Assembly (NCBI GenBank): GCA_943704495.1 | Contig: CALSCR010003132.1 | Span: 1 to 22,688 of the forward strand | Direction: 5' to 3' | DNA from: Pigoraptor chileana | Taxonomy: Eukaryota; Opisthokonta; Filasterea | DNA: 22,688 nt | Shown: positions 1 to 9,289 of the stretch, piece after piece | Position numbering within the stretch: position 1 is the stretch's first letter | Layout of the letters: each line of letters begins with the position of its first letter | The notes under the pieces: generated by a model | The model's database searches: none | What the model was told of the DNA's origin: nothing | Seen by the model: the letters and a program-made list of their open reading frames with translations, nothing else | Made by a program: the position numbers and the translations under genes

Positions 1-72
<72 letters not shown>
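1..72. repeat. (TG)n microsatellite
   Basis: An almost perfect TG dinucleotide tract opens the window. It lies downstream of the last recognisable ankyrin exon on the minus strand, where it reads as CA, so it is probably intronic or 3' to that gene. The open frame running through it on the plus strand is a Cys-Val repeat produced by the microsatellite and is not a gene. Confidence 0.95.
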
Positions 73-74
<2 letters not shown>

Positions 75-191
75 GTCTGAGATTGTATGGACAGAAACAA
101 GAGGAAGGCATCACAAATCGGGTGGCGGGCGATACAGGAGCGCATAATGGAGGAAAAGCAATGTCTCCATCTCCACATGCAGAGGCAACAC

Positions 192-773
192 CTTTTAGAA
201 ATATGACAATGGGAGAAGACTCTTCGTGCACCTCCAGTGCAACGTCAATGGCGATCTTTCCGTCGTCGTTGGAGCGAACAATGTCGCAACCGCTCGACGC
301 AAGGCACTTTGCGACCGCCATGTGACCACCACGTGCCGCCCAATGGAGTGCTGCGTGCATGACAGGTGGGTAGTGAAACGCACGGTTATTTTGAGATAAG
401 TTGCATAAGCTTGAAACAGAAGTGTGGGATTCAAAGTCAGTGTCTTAGGCGCTGTGCCCGTGGACTCCACAAGCCTGAAACCTAAACAAAACTAGCTTGA
501 ACTCTCAAGTAGCACAGCACGCACAAAAGTGTCACTTGTATTGCGTGGTGTGTGGGTGAGTGTGTGCATGCGTGTGTGCGCTCGTTCAGTGCACGGGACG
601 ACCACCAACACAAACTTGCAATTGCAATATACTCACGTGTATTGCCTTCTTCATCCTGTTGATTCGAGCTGAAGTCTGCAAGAAGAAGGCTTTTCACAAT
701 CTCTGCGTGACCCTTGCCTGCATCAAACAAACCAGACATCATCCTGTCAGTTTGCAACTCAACAGGCAGGCAC

Positions 774-812
<39 letters not shown>

Positions 813-1325
813 AAACAAAAACACCAAAAATAAAAACAAAGTCAATACTAACAACGTCGACAACACCAACACCGTCAAAACAAACCAACGACAGAACAAC
901 AATATTCCAGAAGGAATTCACTCACCGGCGGCATGGTGAAGCACAGTCGTCTTTCTCTTTGATGAAGCTTTTTTCTTCGATCTGCAGGTCGAGTGGCGTA
1001 CATACAATAATCAGTCATCCGTTCTCCCGATAGAAAATGCCCAAACAAACAGACCCAGCTACCTGTTGCAAACTCGCACACGAGTGCCAAATGTAAATCA
1101 TTAACATGGAGTGCAGCTTCTTCCCTCAGCAAACTGCAACACACCCTTAAATCAGATATAGCACTCACTACTCAGACACCCGATGTTCACAAGTTAGAAA
1201 GACGGCACATTACAACTGCACGCCCACCCAAGGATGCTCAGATGCCGTCGTTTGTGCAGCAATTCGCGCACTTTGTTGAGATCTCCAGCTTGAACAGCCG
1301 CAGAGAGGTCCGATTTGTCGGACAT
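192..1325 (-). CDS. Ankyrin-repeat protein, 5' part of a gene running off the left edge
   Basis: Five exons can be joined on the minus strand: 1325-1228, 1133-1063 or 1133-1082, 981 (or 974)-926, 717-637 and 350-192. The start MSDKSDLSAAVQAGDLNKVR is typical of the first helix pair of an ankyrin protein. Exon 3 ends in TTVLHHAA, exon 4 continues GKGHAEIVKSLLLADFSSNQ, and exon 5 gives TPLHWAARGGHMAVAKCLAS after a phase-1 junction, so at least two canonical repeats are split across exons. Intron phases fit at 1/2 (phase 2), 3/4 (phase 1) and 4/5 (phase 1). The exon 2/3 junction is ambiguous because two donors (GTGTGC, GTAGCT) and three AG acceptors are possible. The exon 5 donor at 191 (GTGTTG) is provisional. 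Ankyrin repeats bind proteins; the partner and the C-terminal domain are outside the window. Confidence 0.8.
422..476 (-). repeat. Intronic GGAGTCCA...CTGACTT element, copy 1
   Basis: On the minus strand this reads CTTGTGGAGTCCACGGGCAC, then AGCGCCTAAGACACTGACTT, then TGAATCC. It lies in the intron between ankyrin exons 4 and 5 (636-351) and is in the sense orientation of that gene. It matches the copies near 7060, 10632 and 21332 at nearly every position. Confidence 0.85.
775..813. repeat. (AAC)n/(GTT)n microsatellite in ankyrin intron
   Basis: About twelve AAC/CAA units on the plus strand, so GTT on the sense strand of the ankyrin gene. It lies in the intron between exons 3 and 4 and is followed by more A/C-rich sequence to about 905. 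Confidence 0.9.
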
Positions 1326-2193
1326 TTTCGGTGGTCTGAGTGTGATTGTCAGCCACTATTGGCCACACGTGCTGACACAAAGGTCAGTTCATACACACCA
1401 ACAGAGATAAGATGCCCTCACAGAAGTATGTTCAACAACACTGCAGATATGAAGGAACGGTGGGCATGTCTGCAGAGCGTCGTTTTCGGCGGGTGATTCA
1501 AGCACGTGTCTGATTGTGTGTGTGTGTGTGTCTGAGTCGGGTGTGTTTGTGTGTTTGTGTGGGTGTGGGGGTGTGGATGTCTGCGTGTGTTGTTTGCCGA
1601 AGTACACGAAAAAGAGCTTCCAGTCATGCAACTTGCAAATGAATGCAGCATACACATAAATTAATATAGGAGCTGTGGGTTCCGTTGCATAGCAAACTAA
1701 AAGGATTTAAAATGGAGATTAGGACGAGTAAAGTGGTGCGTGTCCACACAGATTATTATTCGTTTGCGAAACGGGTGTTAATAGTAGGTTTCCGAACTCC
1801 GAACTTGATTAGTCAATATTTATTACCGTAGGATAATGTCATACATGGCTACGAGTGTGCATTTATTCCCATTCAACTGAAACTGAGTATCGGAAGGCAA
1901 GGGACAACAACGAAAGGGCTGAAAATGTCTTACGAGATCTCGCAAATTCTTAGTGTTGATGACGCGCAGGTCTGAATCTTCCGTTCCCAAACTGAACTGA
2001 GAGAGTGTGAATTCGTGTAGCCATTCGCAATTGTCACAACTTACTTTCTTGCATTTAATCTTCTCAAGACGACGCCATCACCAATTGTGCATTGTGTTAG
2101 AACTAAAATATACAGGAATTCGGATGGAGGGTTGATGTGTTGTGGTTTCATTCGTAACAACTATTGTAAAGTTTTCCATTGTTTGATTCAAGA
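1326..2193. other. Divergent intergenic region between the ankyrin gene and MECR
   Basis: The two flanking start codons point away from each other, so these 868 bases should hold both promoters and 5' UTRs. I see a GT-rich stretch at about 1515-1590 and AT-rich patches at 1655-1830. I recognise no TATA box, no clear transcription-factor site and no convincing coding exon. An in-frame stop at 2167-2169 closes the MECR frame upstream of its first Met. Confidence 0.6.
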
Positions 2194-4779
2194 ATGCATG
2201 TGGCGTTCCGACGGTTGCTGCATCGACCCGATGCAACAGTACGTGAATGCCGGCATTTAATTCACACCGGAACACGTGAGGCCCGCGCACTCATTTACCG
2301 TGAGCATGGACGACCTGAAAATGTCCTGAAGTGAGTTGTCACTCTTTGTTGTTTCTGGTATGTGCAGCAATTCACAGGGATGTGCGATTTGCCAGTAGTC
2401 TCTGAGTGCTCCGTGGCCCTCATTATGCAAAGCTGCAGTTGATCGTGGATATACTACCACGATGTACTGACTGACTGTTTTATTATTGTGGTATTAGGAT
2501 GGAGAAGGTGGTTGTGCCTGCATTGAACGACGAAAGCGTACTGCTGACAATGCTGGCATCGCCCATAAATCCGGCCGACATCAACCAGGCGAGTTCATAC
2601 ATAAACTAGTGGTGGATGTGTGTGCGTCTGTTGTGTGTACGGTCATGTGTGTGATTATATGAGTGCATTTTATGGTCGCAATGGCTGAAAATGTTTCGGG
2701 TGTTGCGACAGATCCACAGCAACTCAGTGCTGGTTCACTAACTTGCCGGTCCACAATGTGTGGTTGTTGTCTTTGCAGATCGAGGGTGTGTATCCCGTCC
2801 AGCCGCCACTACCCGCCGTCGGGGGCAATGAGGGGGTGGGTGTTGTCACGTGGGTGGGCTCCAAAGTGAAGGAGCTGAAGGAGGGTGACTGGGTCATCCC
2901 GAGGAAGTCGGGCTGGGGTGAGTGTGGCTGCGTCTGCACTCGTGTTTGCAATCGGCTGTCTGCAACACATATTTATATTCAGTTGCGTCGTCCCTTTCGC
3001 TCCCTCGCTCCTCCCCGCCGCATCTTCCCCGCAGGCACCTGGCGCACAATGGCCGTTGCCACACCGCGGCAGCTCGTGCGTCTACCCGAAGGCCTTCCCC
3101 TCCTCGATGCTGCGTGCATCGCTGTTAATCCGTGCACTGCATACCGAATGCTCAGAGATTTCGTCACTCTTTCGCCTGGTGACATAATTGTCCAAAACGG
3201 TGCCAATAGCGGAGTTGGACGGTTTGTGTCCCCTGTTTTGCGCTCCCTTGCTTTCGACTCTGCGAAGACATGGGCTTGACTTCTTTTGTGTTTCTTTGGC
3301 TAGAATCAATTTATCTGTGCATAAGGCCCTTTTGAGTATTGAAGGTCTCCATCTTACTGTCGCTTTGTTCGCGTTTTGGGAACCATGGCGTAGCGCCACA
3401 CTGACTCCCGCACCTCGTTGTTGTTCCCACGTATGTGACGTCCTCTGCCCGTCACCGTCATAGCTGTGTCATTCAAATGGCGAGGGACTTGGGCGTCCGC
3501 ACAATCAACGTTGTGCGCGATCGGCCGAATATTGACGAGCTGGTGTCCGATTTGAAGGGTCTTGGCGCCACGCACGTGGTTACGGATGCATTTTTGGGAA
3601 CCGCTGAGATGAAGAAGTTGCTTGCTGACATTGCCGGGGATAAGAAGCCAATGCTCGCCCTGAATATGGTCGGGGGTAAATGTGCGACCGATATGCTAAG
3701 ACTGCTTGGGTATGTGTCGCTGGCAAGTCTTTTGGCTGGTCGTCGACCTTTAATAGTGTGTGGTTCTGTGTTGTCAGTGCTGATTATTTCGGTGCATTTT
3801 TATCACTGTATCTTCAATTGTGGCTTGAGTCGATATACAATGTTATATTTCTTCCTGAAGGATGCTGTTGGTTTTTCATATTGCATATGTTTGTATGATT
3901 CCTTTTCCTACCTGGCATATTATAGTGTCATTTATGCTTCGTTTGTTCGTTTGCACGCTCACGCCATCAACGGTATCCTCATTGCTCACCTTCTTCTTTC
4001 AACGACTTCTCTTTTTTGCTTTGCGGTGACAGGCAAGGGGGGACCATGGTTACATACGGTGGAATGGCCAAAAAGCCACTCACTATCCCCACGGGATCCC
4101 TCATATTCTCTGACCTCAACATCCGGGGCTTTTGGATGACGCGATGGAACGACCGAGTGGGCGCACATGGCACGTGCGAGCGGACGGATATGCTGCGAGA
4201 CATCGGGGCGGCGATCAAGGAGGTGTGTTTGCCTTCTTCTTTGTTGCTCTTGTTGTTACTTTTGTTGTTTCTCTTGTTGTCCCTGATGCTGTGTGTCTTC
4301 GCAAACGACCGCTCATATTCAATTCTGAAATCATGTGTACATTTATTGTTGTTCCTTGTTATTGACGGGTATGTGTTCTCTGTCCGGTTGTCTGTCAGTC
4401 CACTGCTCGTGCGTTCCCATTTATCTCAAGTTCCTATGGCGCTGCACCTTCCTATCTCAGTTTACAACTGTCCGCTGTCGCTGTATATGCTTGCATTGGG
4501 TCAGTTCTCCGCTTTGCGTGTGGTGGAGACGGGCTTTGATTTGCCGTCAACTCCTTTTGGATTTTATTTGTTTCTCTTCTGTCTGTCAATATGCCCACTC
4601 AAATTCGCAAGTCTGCGTCAATGCTATTCCAACCCTTGTAGGGCCGTCTGAAACAAAATCTTGCCGGTGTCCCGGTTGAGTCGTTTGCGGATGCATTTGC
4701 GAGTGCGGCGACCCAGGGGACTGCCAAGCAGGTTCTTCTCATATCCGCACAGACAACAACTGGCGCAAAGTCCCTGTAA
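2194..4779 (+). CDS. MECR: Mitochondrial trans-2-enoyl-thioester (enoyl-ACP/CoA) reductase
   Basis: Seven exons: 2194-2330, 2498-2588, 2779-2917, 3035-3221, 3464-3709, 4033-4222, 4642-4779. All phases agree (2,1,0... checked exon by exon) and give 375 aa, close to human MECR (373). Residues 1-25 ([19 protein letters not shown]...) are Arg-rich and look like a mitochondrial presequence. The enzyme is a zinc-free MDR-superfamily reductase that uses NADPH to reduce 2-enoyl thioesters, the last step of mitochondrial type II fatty acid synthesis. Recognition motifs: [15 protein letters not shown] with the expected active-site Tyr (residue 81), [10 protein letters not shown], the WRT segment, NPCTAYRML, the nucleotide loop NGANSGVGR (177-185), INVVRDRP (NADPH phosphate side) and [12 protein letters not shown]. 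Intron 2 has a GC donor. No frame error was found. The start is the first Met after an in-frame stop. Confidence 0.96.
2589..2778 (+). other. GC-AG intron in MECR
   Basis: The exon ends ...ATCAACCAG and the next bases are GCGAGT; the acceptor is TTTGCAG before ATCGAG. No GT donor gives the conserved INQIEG junction, so the non-canonical GC donor appears to be genuinely used. Confidence 0.85.
3321..3352 (+). repeat. Partial copy of intronic element in MECR intron 4
   Basis: The segment AAGGC, then CTTTTGAGTATTGAAGGTCT, closely matches the 3' half of the divergent element at 21477-21502 in a myosin intron. It is in the sense orientation of MECR. The upstream core is too diverged to recognise with confidence. 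Confidence 0.5.
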
Positions 4780-5356
4780 ATGAAGAAAATCCCGTTAGTT
4801 CATACGAAACTTCTGGTCCTTATGCCAAGAGTTACTGTCACATTGTACAGTCTGGGATTGTTAGTTGTCCCTTTCGGGGAATCAATGAGTGGGCCTTCAG
4901 ATCATCTCTGTGACGATTAATAACAAGGTGCTCATGGTTGGGATGCGCACTTGTCCCACATGGCATGTGAATCTCGACTGGGCACTGTCTCACAAATAGG
5001 ACTAGTACGCTCTGTGTCGAACACAACAGACTGACTGCGTCACTCTACTCAGAGCCGCATCATAACTTGCAGACAAGGTCGTGCCATGTCGTGGGCTTGA
5101 CCACCGACGCTCGATTCATTTTTATCCAGTTAAAATGGCCTCTCTTCAGCTGCACAGTGGAAGTGAACCACCGGGGCGATTCAGTTCTCTCTCATAACAA
5201 ACCAACTCTGAATCAAATCATGAAATGGGTGATTACGATGGGCAGCATGACGTGCAAGTAACATAATGAAAGTACGGTATATATATATGTATATTGTATT
5301 ACAATAAACAGACTAGCAGACGACGCCCGCCCTCACGGCGTGTCGGCGTGACAGTC
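4780..5356. other. Convergent 3' spacer between MECR and the HARE gene
   Basis: This region holds the MECR 3' UTR and the 3' flank of the minus-strand HARE gene. An AATAAA hexamer on the plus strand at 5303-5308 could be the MECR poly(A) signal, giving a UTR of about 530 nt; it follows a TA-rich tract (5278-5300). No convincing coding exon was found on either strand. Confidence 0.55.
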
Positions 5357-8300
5357 TCAGTCTGCCTTAATCACAAGGACCTCATCGTCCGTCGGCTCAT
5401 CAGCCTCTGCCGTGACAACAGGCTGCGCATGTGCACGTGATGCAGTGCGCCGACCACCAGGGCCGCCACTGACATCGTCACCCACAGGTGCCGGCCCCTC
5501 CACAATCTCTGCGCCAGCGTCGCCTGCGTCGCCATCACCCAAATCCTCTTTTCCTTTCCCACGACGCGCACCACGTTTGGCCACACCAGGTTGCAACCGA
5601 CGTGCAGGGGAGCGTCTGGACCGCGGAGACCGCGCACTCCCATCGCCCTCAATGGGACTCTGAACTGCGGCCACAGGAGCATGCGCCTCAACACGCTTCC
5701 CAGGGGCGGTCGGGGAATCAACACTTGCAACGAGCGGCGGATCTATTGCATCCGCCACAGCAGCGGCAGTGGGATCACCCAGATGCGACGACCGCCCGGA
5801 TGACCTACGTGCTCGCCCCACACGCTTGGCATTTCCTCTCGACTCGTCGATGTCGGGGGTAACCTCCCCCGGGTCCCTCTTGTCAGCATCATTGTTCTGC
5901 GAAGAAGGGGCGTCGGAAAAACGCTTTCGTTTCCCTCGCGCACTTCCCCGTCCCTGTGCCTTCTCCACAGACGGTGACTCGACAACGGCGACCGGAAGAG
6001 CAGATTCATTGCCTTGCGTCGCGGGACCACGTACATCATTCCCAATTGCAAAGGTATCCCGTGCTCCCTCAGTGTTTCGCTTCCCGCGAGCCTCTCCGCT
6101 TGCTCCACGTACCACACCACGCTCACCGGATGCAGCCGTAGGCCCCTCAACGGACGCTCCTCGCAATGTGCCCCCCGCATCCGGGGCGGTTGGCGCAGAA
6201 GCATCGCGCCCAGACTTGGAACGGCGCACTCGCTTGGCCAGTGGCTCTTCATCGGAATCATCGAGCGGTAGCAACGGAACGCCGCCGACAGGCATAATCG
6301 GAACGGAAAAGGCGTCTGGATTTGGCGAGATACGCTGCGATGCACCTGAAAGCGCGAGGTCTGCAGCGCCGTCCCCTCGCCTGGATGAGGCCTTCGAAGA
6401 TACTCTTCGCCGCTTAGCGAGGGGACGTATGGCTTCTTCTCCGTTGATGTTGTCGCCATTAAGGTTGTTGTTGTTGTTGTTGTTGTTGTTGTAGTTCACC
6501 CTCGCAATATCATTGCTGCCATTATGGGTGTTTATCCTCACGCGGTTGTCATAGTCATCAAACCCGACAGTGCCAGAATCGACACGTGGGAGCGCTCCTT
6601 TGTGAAACAGTGAATAGATACCGAGACAATACACAATAGGAAGTGTCAGTACCTCTTGCATCATCAAATCTGCTCTACAATGGCTCATACAATGTATACA
6701 GAACAATATATCCAAAAAGACAAATAGCTTGAGTTTGCCCACTCAGTCTTCCCACACGCATAACAACACATTAGCGCAACCAACAATACGTAACAACAAC
6801 AGCAACAACAACAACAACAACACCCACTTCTATCATGACCGCTTCTGCGCGCAGCCGGCGCCGGTGGGAGGGACGTCAATTGCGACTGCGGCCATGCTGC
6901 GATGCCACTTCCACCAGAGCCGCCGGCACGTGCCGACTTGGCGTGCGCATGGGGGCGACGGACATCACCGGCCACGAAGGCATCATCAAGGACGAAAAGA
7001 GCGTCGTGCTGACGGACCCGCTGGTACAAAAGCCTGCACAGGGAAGGCGAGAGGATGCAGAATTCAAGTCAGTGTCTGAAGCGCTGTGCCCATGAACTCC
7101 GCAAGATATATATATATATATTAGGATTCAAGTTATCGTCTCATACGCTGTGCCCAATGGACTCCGCATGAGGGAGAAGGAGAGGCAGGATTCAAATCAG
7201 TGACCGTTAGGGGATATGCCCATGATCGCGAAAAGAGACCATCAGTGGTGTGTGATGCTAGTATTGTGTGCGCATGCGCACTACATTTTGTCCGTATGCG
7301 CTCCAATATTCCAAACGGTGCAAATCAAACCCAACAATCTCTGTTGTCAGCAGCGGATATTGACGTTGCGGGCCATCATCACACACACGAGTAAAGCAAG
7401 GTATGGACATCATCACACTCGTTTTGCTGTCCAAGTTGGCAATTGCAGCCACACACAAAAACACTTTCCCAAGTACTACTGCAAGCTGGGTGCAATAACC
7501 CACTCTTTTTCCCGTTCCAGCACTCGGATGGCATCGTGCACCATTTTTAGCTCATCTCCAAGCCCACTATTGACAAATATGGCCTCCTCAATCCGCCGCC
7601 GCGCCCCTCCACACACTCTTCGCATGCGTTGCTGTTCGGCTGTCGACGACACCTTTTTTTTGGGAAGCAAATCGTTATTAGTTTCTTTAGCCCGCGCAGC
7701 ACCGCCAGTGTTGCTCGAACCCCCGAGGCCGTCACCTTGACGTCCCGATGCATCCATCACATCATCACCGACTTTGGAAAGGGCAAACATCCCGTTTCGA
7801 CCTTCCACACGCCGAAAGCGACGCGAGCTTTTCAAAGTTTCTCTTTGGGTAGGAAAAGCCATTCGGTTCGCAGAATGAAGACATGGGACGGCATGAGAGG
7901 CGCAAAGAAGACAATATTTGGTTCAGATAAACTAATGTGTGCATGTTGTCGACAAGAAAGAGAAGAGATGTCATTCTACAATTAGTGAGTCCCTTATTCT
8001 TCTCTTCGCCGGAAAAGTCGGGCTTGAGGGGACACCACGTCACAGCAGAAACGCTCGCGGATACAGACACTATATAAGCCCAGACATAAAAATAACACGG
8101 ATACCACCAGACCACATACATGCACGCACAGACACACACTTACGCAACGAACGAATCTGTAGTGTCAGGCTTGTTTGTGGTTACTTACTTGTACATTAAT
8201 GTTTCCAGGCTGACGCGTGATTGTGAGGCAACTAGATTGCGGTCGACTATCCTTTGAAACATGTCCTTTATGTGGAGCGGCGATTCCTCGCGCAACACTA

Positions 8301-8698
8301 TCTCCGCAGCCTCCAACCAAGTGCGAATCTTTGTCTCGGACTGCAGTTCTGATCCTGCCTCTGTGCTTAATATCCCCTGGAAAAGACATTCACAAAAAGC
8401 TGCTCATGAATGATTTGACCATAGTGTTTGGACCATTTCAGAACGCAATGTATACGATACATTAATCGCATATGAGGGGCGAATTGTTCCTTTACCGAAT
8501 ATGCTGGGAAAAAACACATACCGCTTCATCTTTAACACTGTCGTCGCCGATATTTTTATGTGAGTCCATGTCGACAACTTGTTTTGTTGCGGGGATGGAC
8601 ACATTTTCTCCACTGGGTTCCATTGCATCCACTTGCACGCCTGCCGATCGGCCCGCATCTGGCGAGTCGCCGCCGAGAAGCAAAACCTCGGCATCCAT
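5357..8698 (-). CDS. HARE-HTH domain nuclear protein (ASXL-like)
   Basis: Five exons on the minus strand: 8698-8522, 8376-8189, 7842-7504, 7033-6828, 6597-5357. Phases 0, 2, 2, 1 all agree and give 716 aa. Residues 1-59 are acidic and disordered. Residues about 77-142 form a HARE-HTH winged helix: RTWLEAAEIVLREESPLHIK, a region ending ETLMYK, then after the exon 2/3 junction SRRFRRVEGRNGMFALSK. This fold occurs in ASXL proteins, HB1 and bacterial or RNA-polymerase delta-type proteins and is thought to bind DNA or recruit chromatin effectors. A Lys/Arg-rich segment and a probable coiled coil (EEAIFVNSG to YQRVRQ) follow. Exon 5 encodes over 400 residues of low-complexity sequence with a polyAsn run, two SV40-type basic signals (PLAKRRRV, PLAKRVRRSKS) and many Arg/Ser/Pro motifs. 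I see no DEUBAD or PHD finger, so an ASXL orthologue is not proven. An AG directly upstream of the start allows a 5' UTR intron. Confidence 0.85.
6463..6493 (-). repeat. Coding AAC repeat (polyAsn)
   Basis: On the minus strand this is an AAC run encoding nine Asn within exon 5 of the HARE gene (VNY then polyN then LNGDN). It lies in a region with no predicted fold. Confidence 0.9.
6791..6821. repeat. (AAC)n/(GTT)n microsatellite in HARE-gene intron
   Basis: The run starts seven bases after the donor of intron 4 of the HARE gene (GTGGGT at 6827). It reads GTT on the sense strand, the opposite sense to the coding AAC repeat in exon 5. Confidence 0.85.
7060..7105 (-). repeat. Intronic element, copy 2
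   Basis: The minus strand reads CTTGCGGAGTTCATGGGCAC, then AGCGCTTCAGACACTGACTT, then GAATTC. It lies in the HARE-gene intron 7503-7034, in sense orientation. The A of its CTGAC is 35 nt from the 3' splice site, so it may supply the branch point. Confidence 0.85.
7122..7170 (-). repeat. Intronic element, copy 3 (diverged)
   Basis: The minus strand reads TGCGGAGTCCATTGGGCAC, then AGCGTATGAGACGATAACTT, then GAATCC. It is in the same intron and orientation as copies 2 and 4 and is preceded by a pyrimidine-rich lead. Its spacing from copy 2 is about 65 bp, with a TA tract between them. Confidence 0.8.
7188..7226 (-). repeat. Intronic element, copy 4 (decayed)
   Basis: The minus strand reads GATCATGGGCATATCCCCTA, then ACGGTCACTGATTTGAATCC. 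Only the ATGGGCA block and the CACTGA..TTGAATCC end are kept. It is the third element in the same HARE-gene intron, again in sense orientation. Confidence 0.6.
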
Positions 8699-8918
8699 GT
8701 CTGACACAGCGCAAACAAAATATCATCAAACCCCTTCCAAAGTACACACCAAATGGATGCGTGCCCTTTTTCGGAGGGGCGCTCGTGGAATTCTCAGTCT
8801 TTTGTAAGGTTGATCGGTTCAGTAAGATTAAGTTAATAGACTGTGACCTTTCCACTTTCTTTGAACATTTTTCCGACGCAATGTTGACGTAACATGTTTC
8901 CGATCACTTTCCGAAGGT

Positions 8919-8938
8919 TGACCATGACGTCATGGTCA
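8919..8938. promoter_or_regulatory. Perfect 20-bp palindrome with CRE core
   Basis: TGACCATGACGTCATGGTCA is identical to its reverse complement. The central TGACGTCA is the classical binding site of CREB/ATF-type bZIP dimers. It lies about 220 bp upstream of the HARE start and 350 bp upstream of the RTCA start. Confidence 0.7.
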
Positions 8939-9050
8939 TTGGGCAACGGACAACGTAAATTGGCCCAGGTAAACACTGCTCGAGCATAAAAGGACTATGC
9001 GAGACAACTACTGGGTCTGCAGACAGAGCATGCATATATGATGTGGAGAT

Positions 9051-9095
9051 CAAGGCGCCTATGACACTGACTTGTTTCTCTTGATTACTTTGTAG
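9051..9095 (+). other. Probable 3' end of an RTCA 5' UTR intron
   Basis: AAGGCGCCTATGACACTGAC followed by a pyrimidine tract and TTTGTAG matches the 3' half of the dispersed element and then a 3' splice site 25 nt downstream of the CTGAC adenine. The matching donor upstream is not certain; several GT sites exist between 9014 and 9045. Confidence 0.5.
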
Positions 9096-9289
9096 TTTAG
9101 GAGTGACACCCTATGTGTGAATCCAATTCCGCAGTGTTTCACTGGAGATCGCCTTGAATACGTACCCTGATGCGATTGCTTTGGTTTCGACGGAGTATTT
9201 GTTGTCGTTTGACCGCCTCTTATTGTCCTTCTGTGAAATTTGGAACATTACACAAAAATCAGCATTTTCCACACTTGATTGACGACACC

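Larger units (their letters stand above)
8699..9289. promoter_or_regulatory. Head-to-head promoter region of the HARE gene and RTCA
   Basis: About 590 bp separate the two start codons. It contains the 20-bp palindrome at 8919-8938 with a central TGACGTCA, a second imperfect palindrome around GACGT at 8881-8896, an inverted CCAAT box (ATTGG, 8938-8942), and ATAAAAG at 8986-8992, which could be a TATA element for RTCA. A likely 5' UTR intron acceptor of RTCA lies at 9095. Assignment to one or both genes is inference. Confidence 0.6.

Noticed and set aside
2-325. Open reading frame through the TG repeat on the plus strand
   Set aside because: It starts in a Cys-Val dinucleotide repeat and overlaps a well-supported ankyrin exon on the other strand.
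5769-6494. Long plus-strand open frame (241 aa) opposite HARE exon 5, and the overlapping minus-strand 238-aa frame
   Set aside because: Both are shadows of the GC-rich, low-complexity exon 5; the spliced minus-strand frame joins in phase to the HARE-HTH exons and they do not.
6685-6827. Poly-Cys tail of a minus-strand frame after HARE exon 4
   Set aside because: It is the intronic GTT repeat read through; splicing at GTGGGT (6827) to 6597 gives a phase-matched, more protein-like continuation.
6835-7095. Plus-strand frame with MTASARSRRRWEGRQ start
   Set aside because: It is antisense to HARE exon 4, and its end runs into an intronic element copy.
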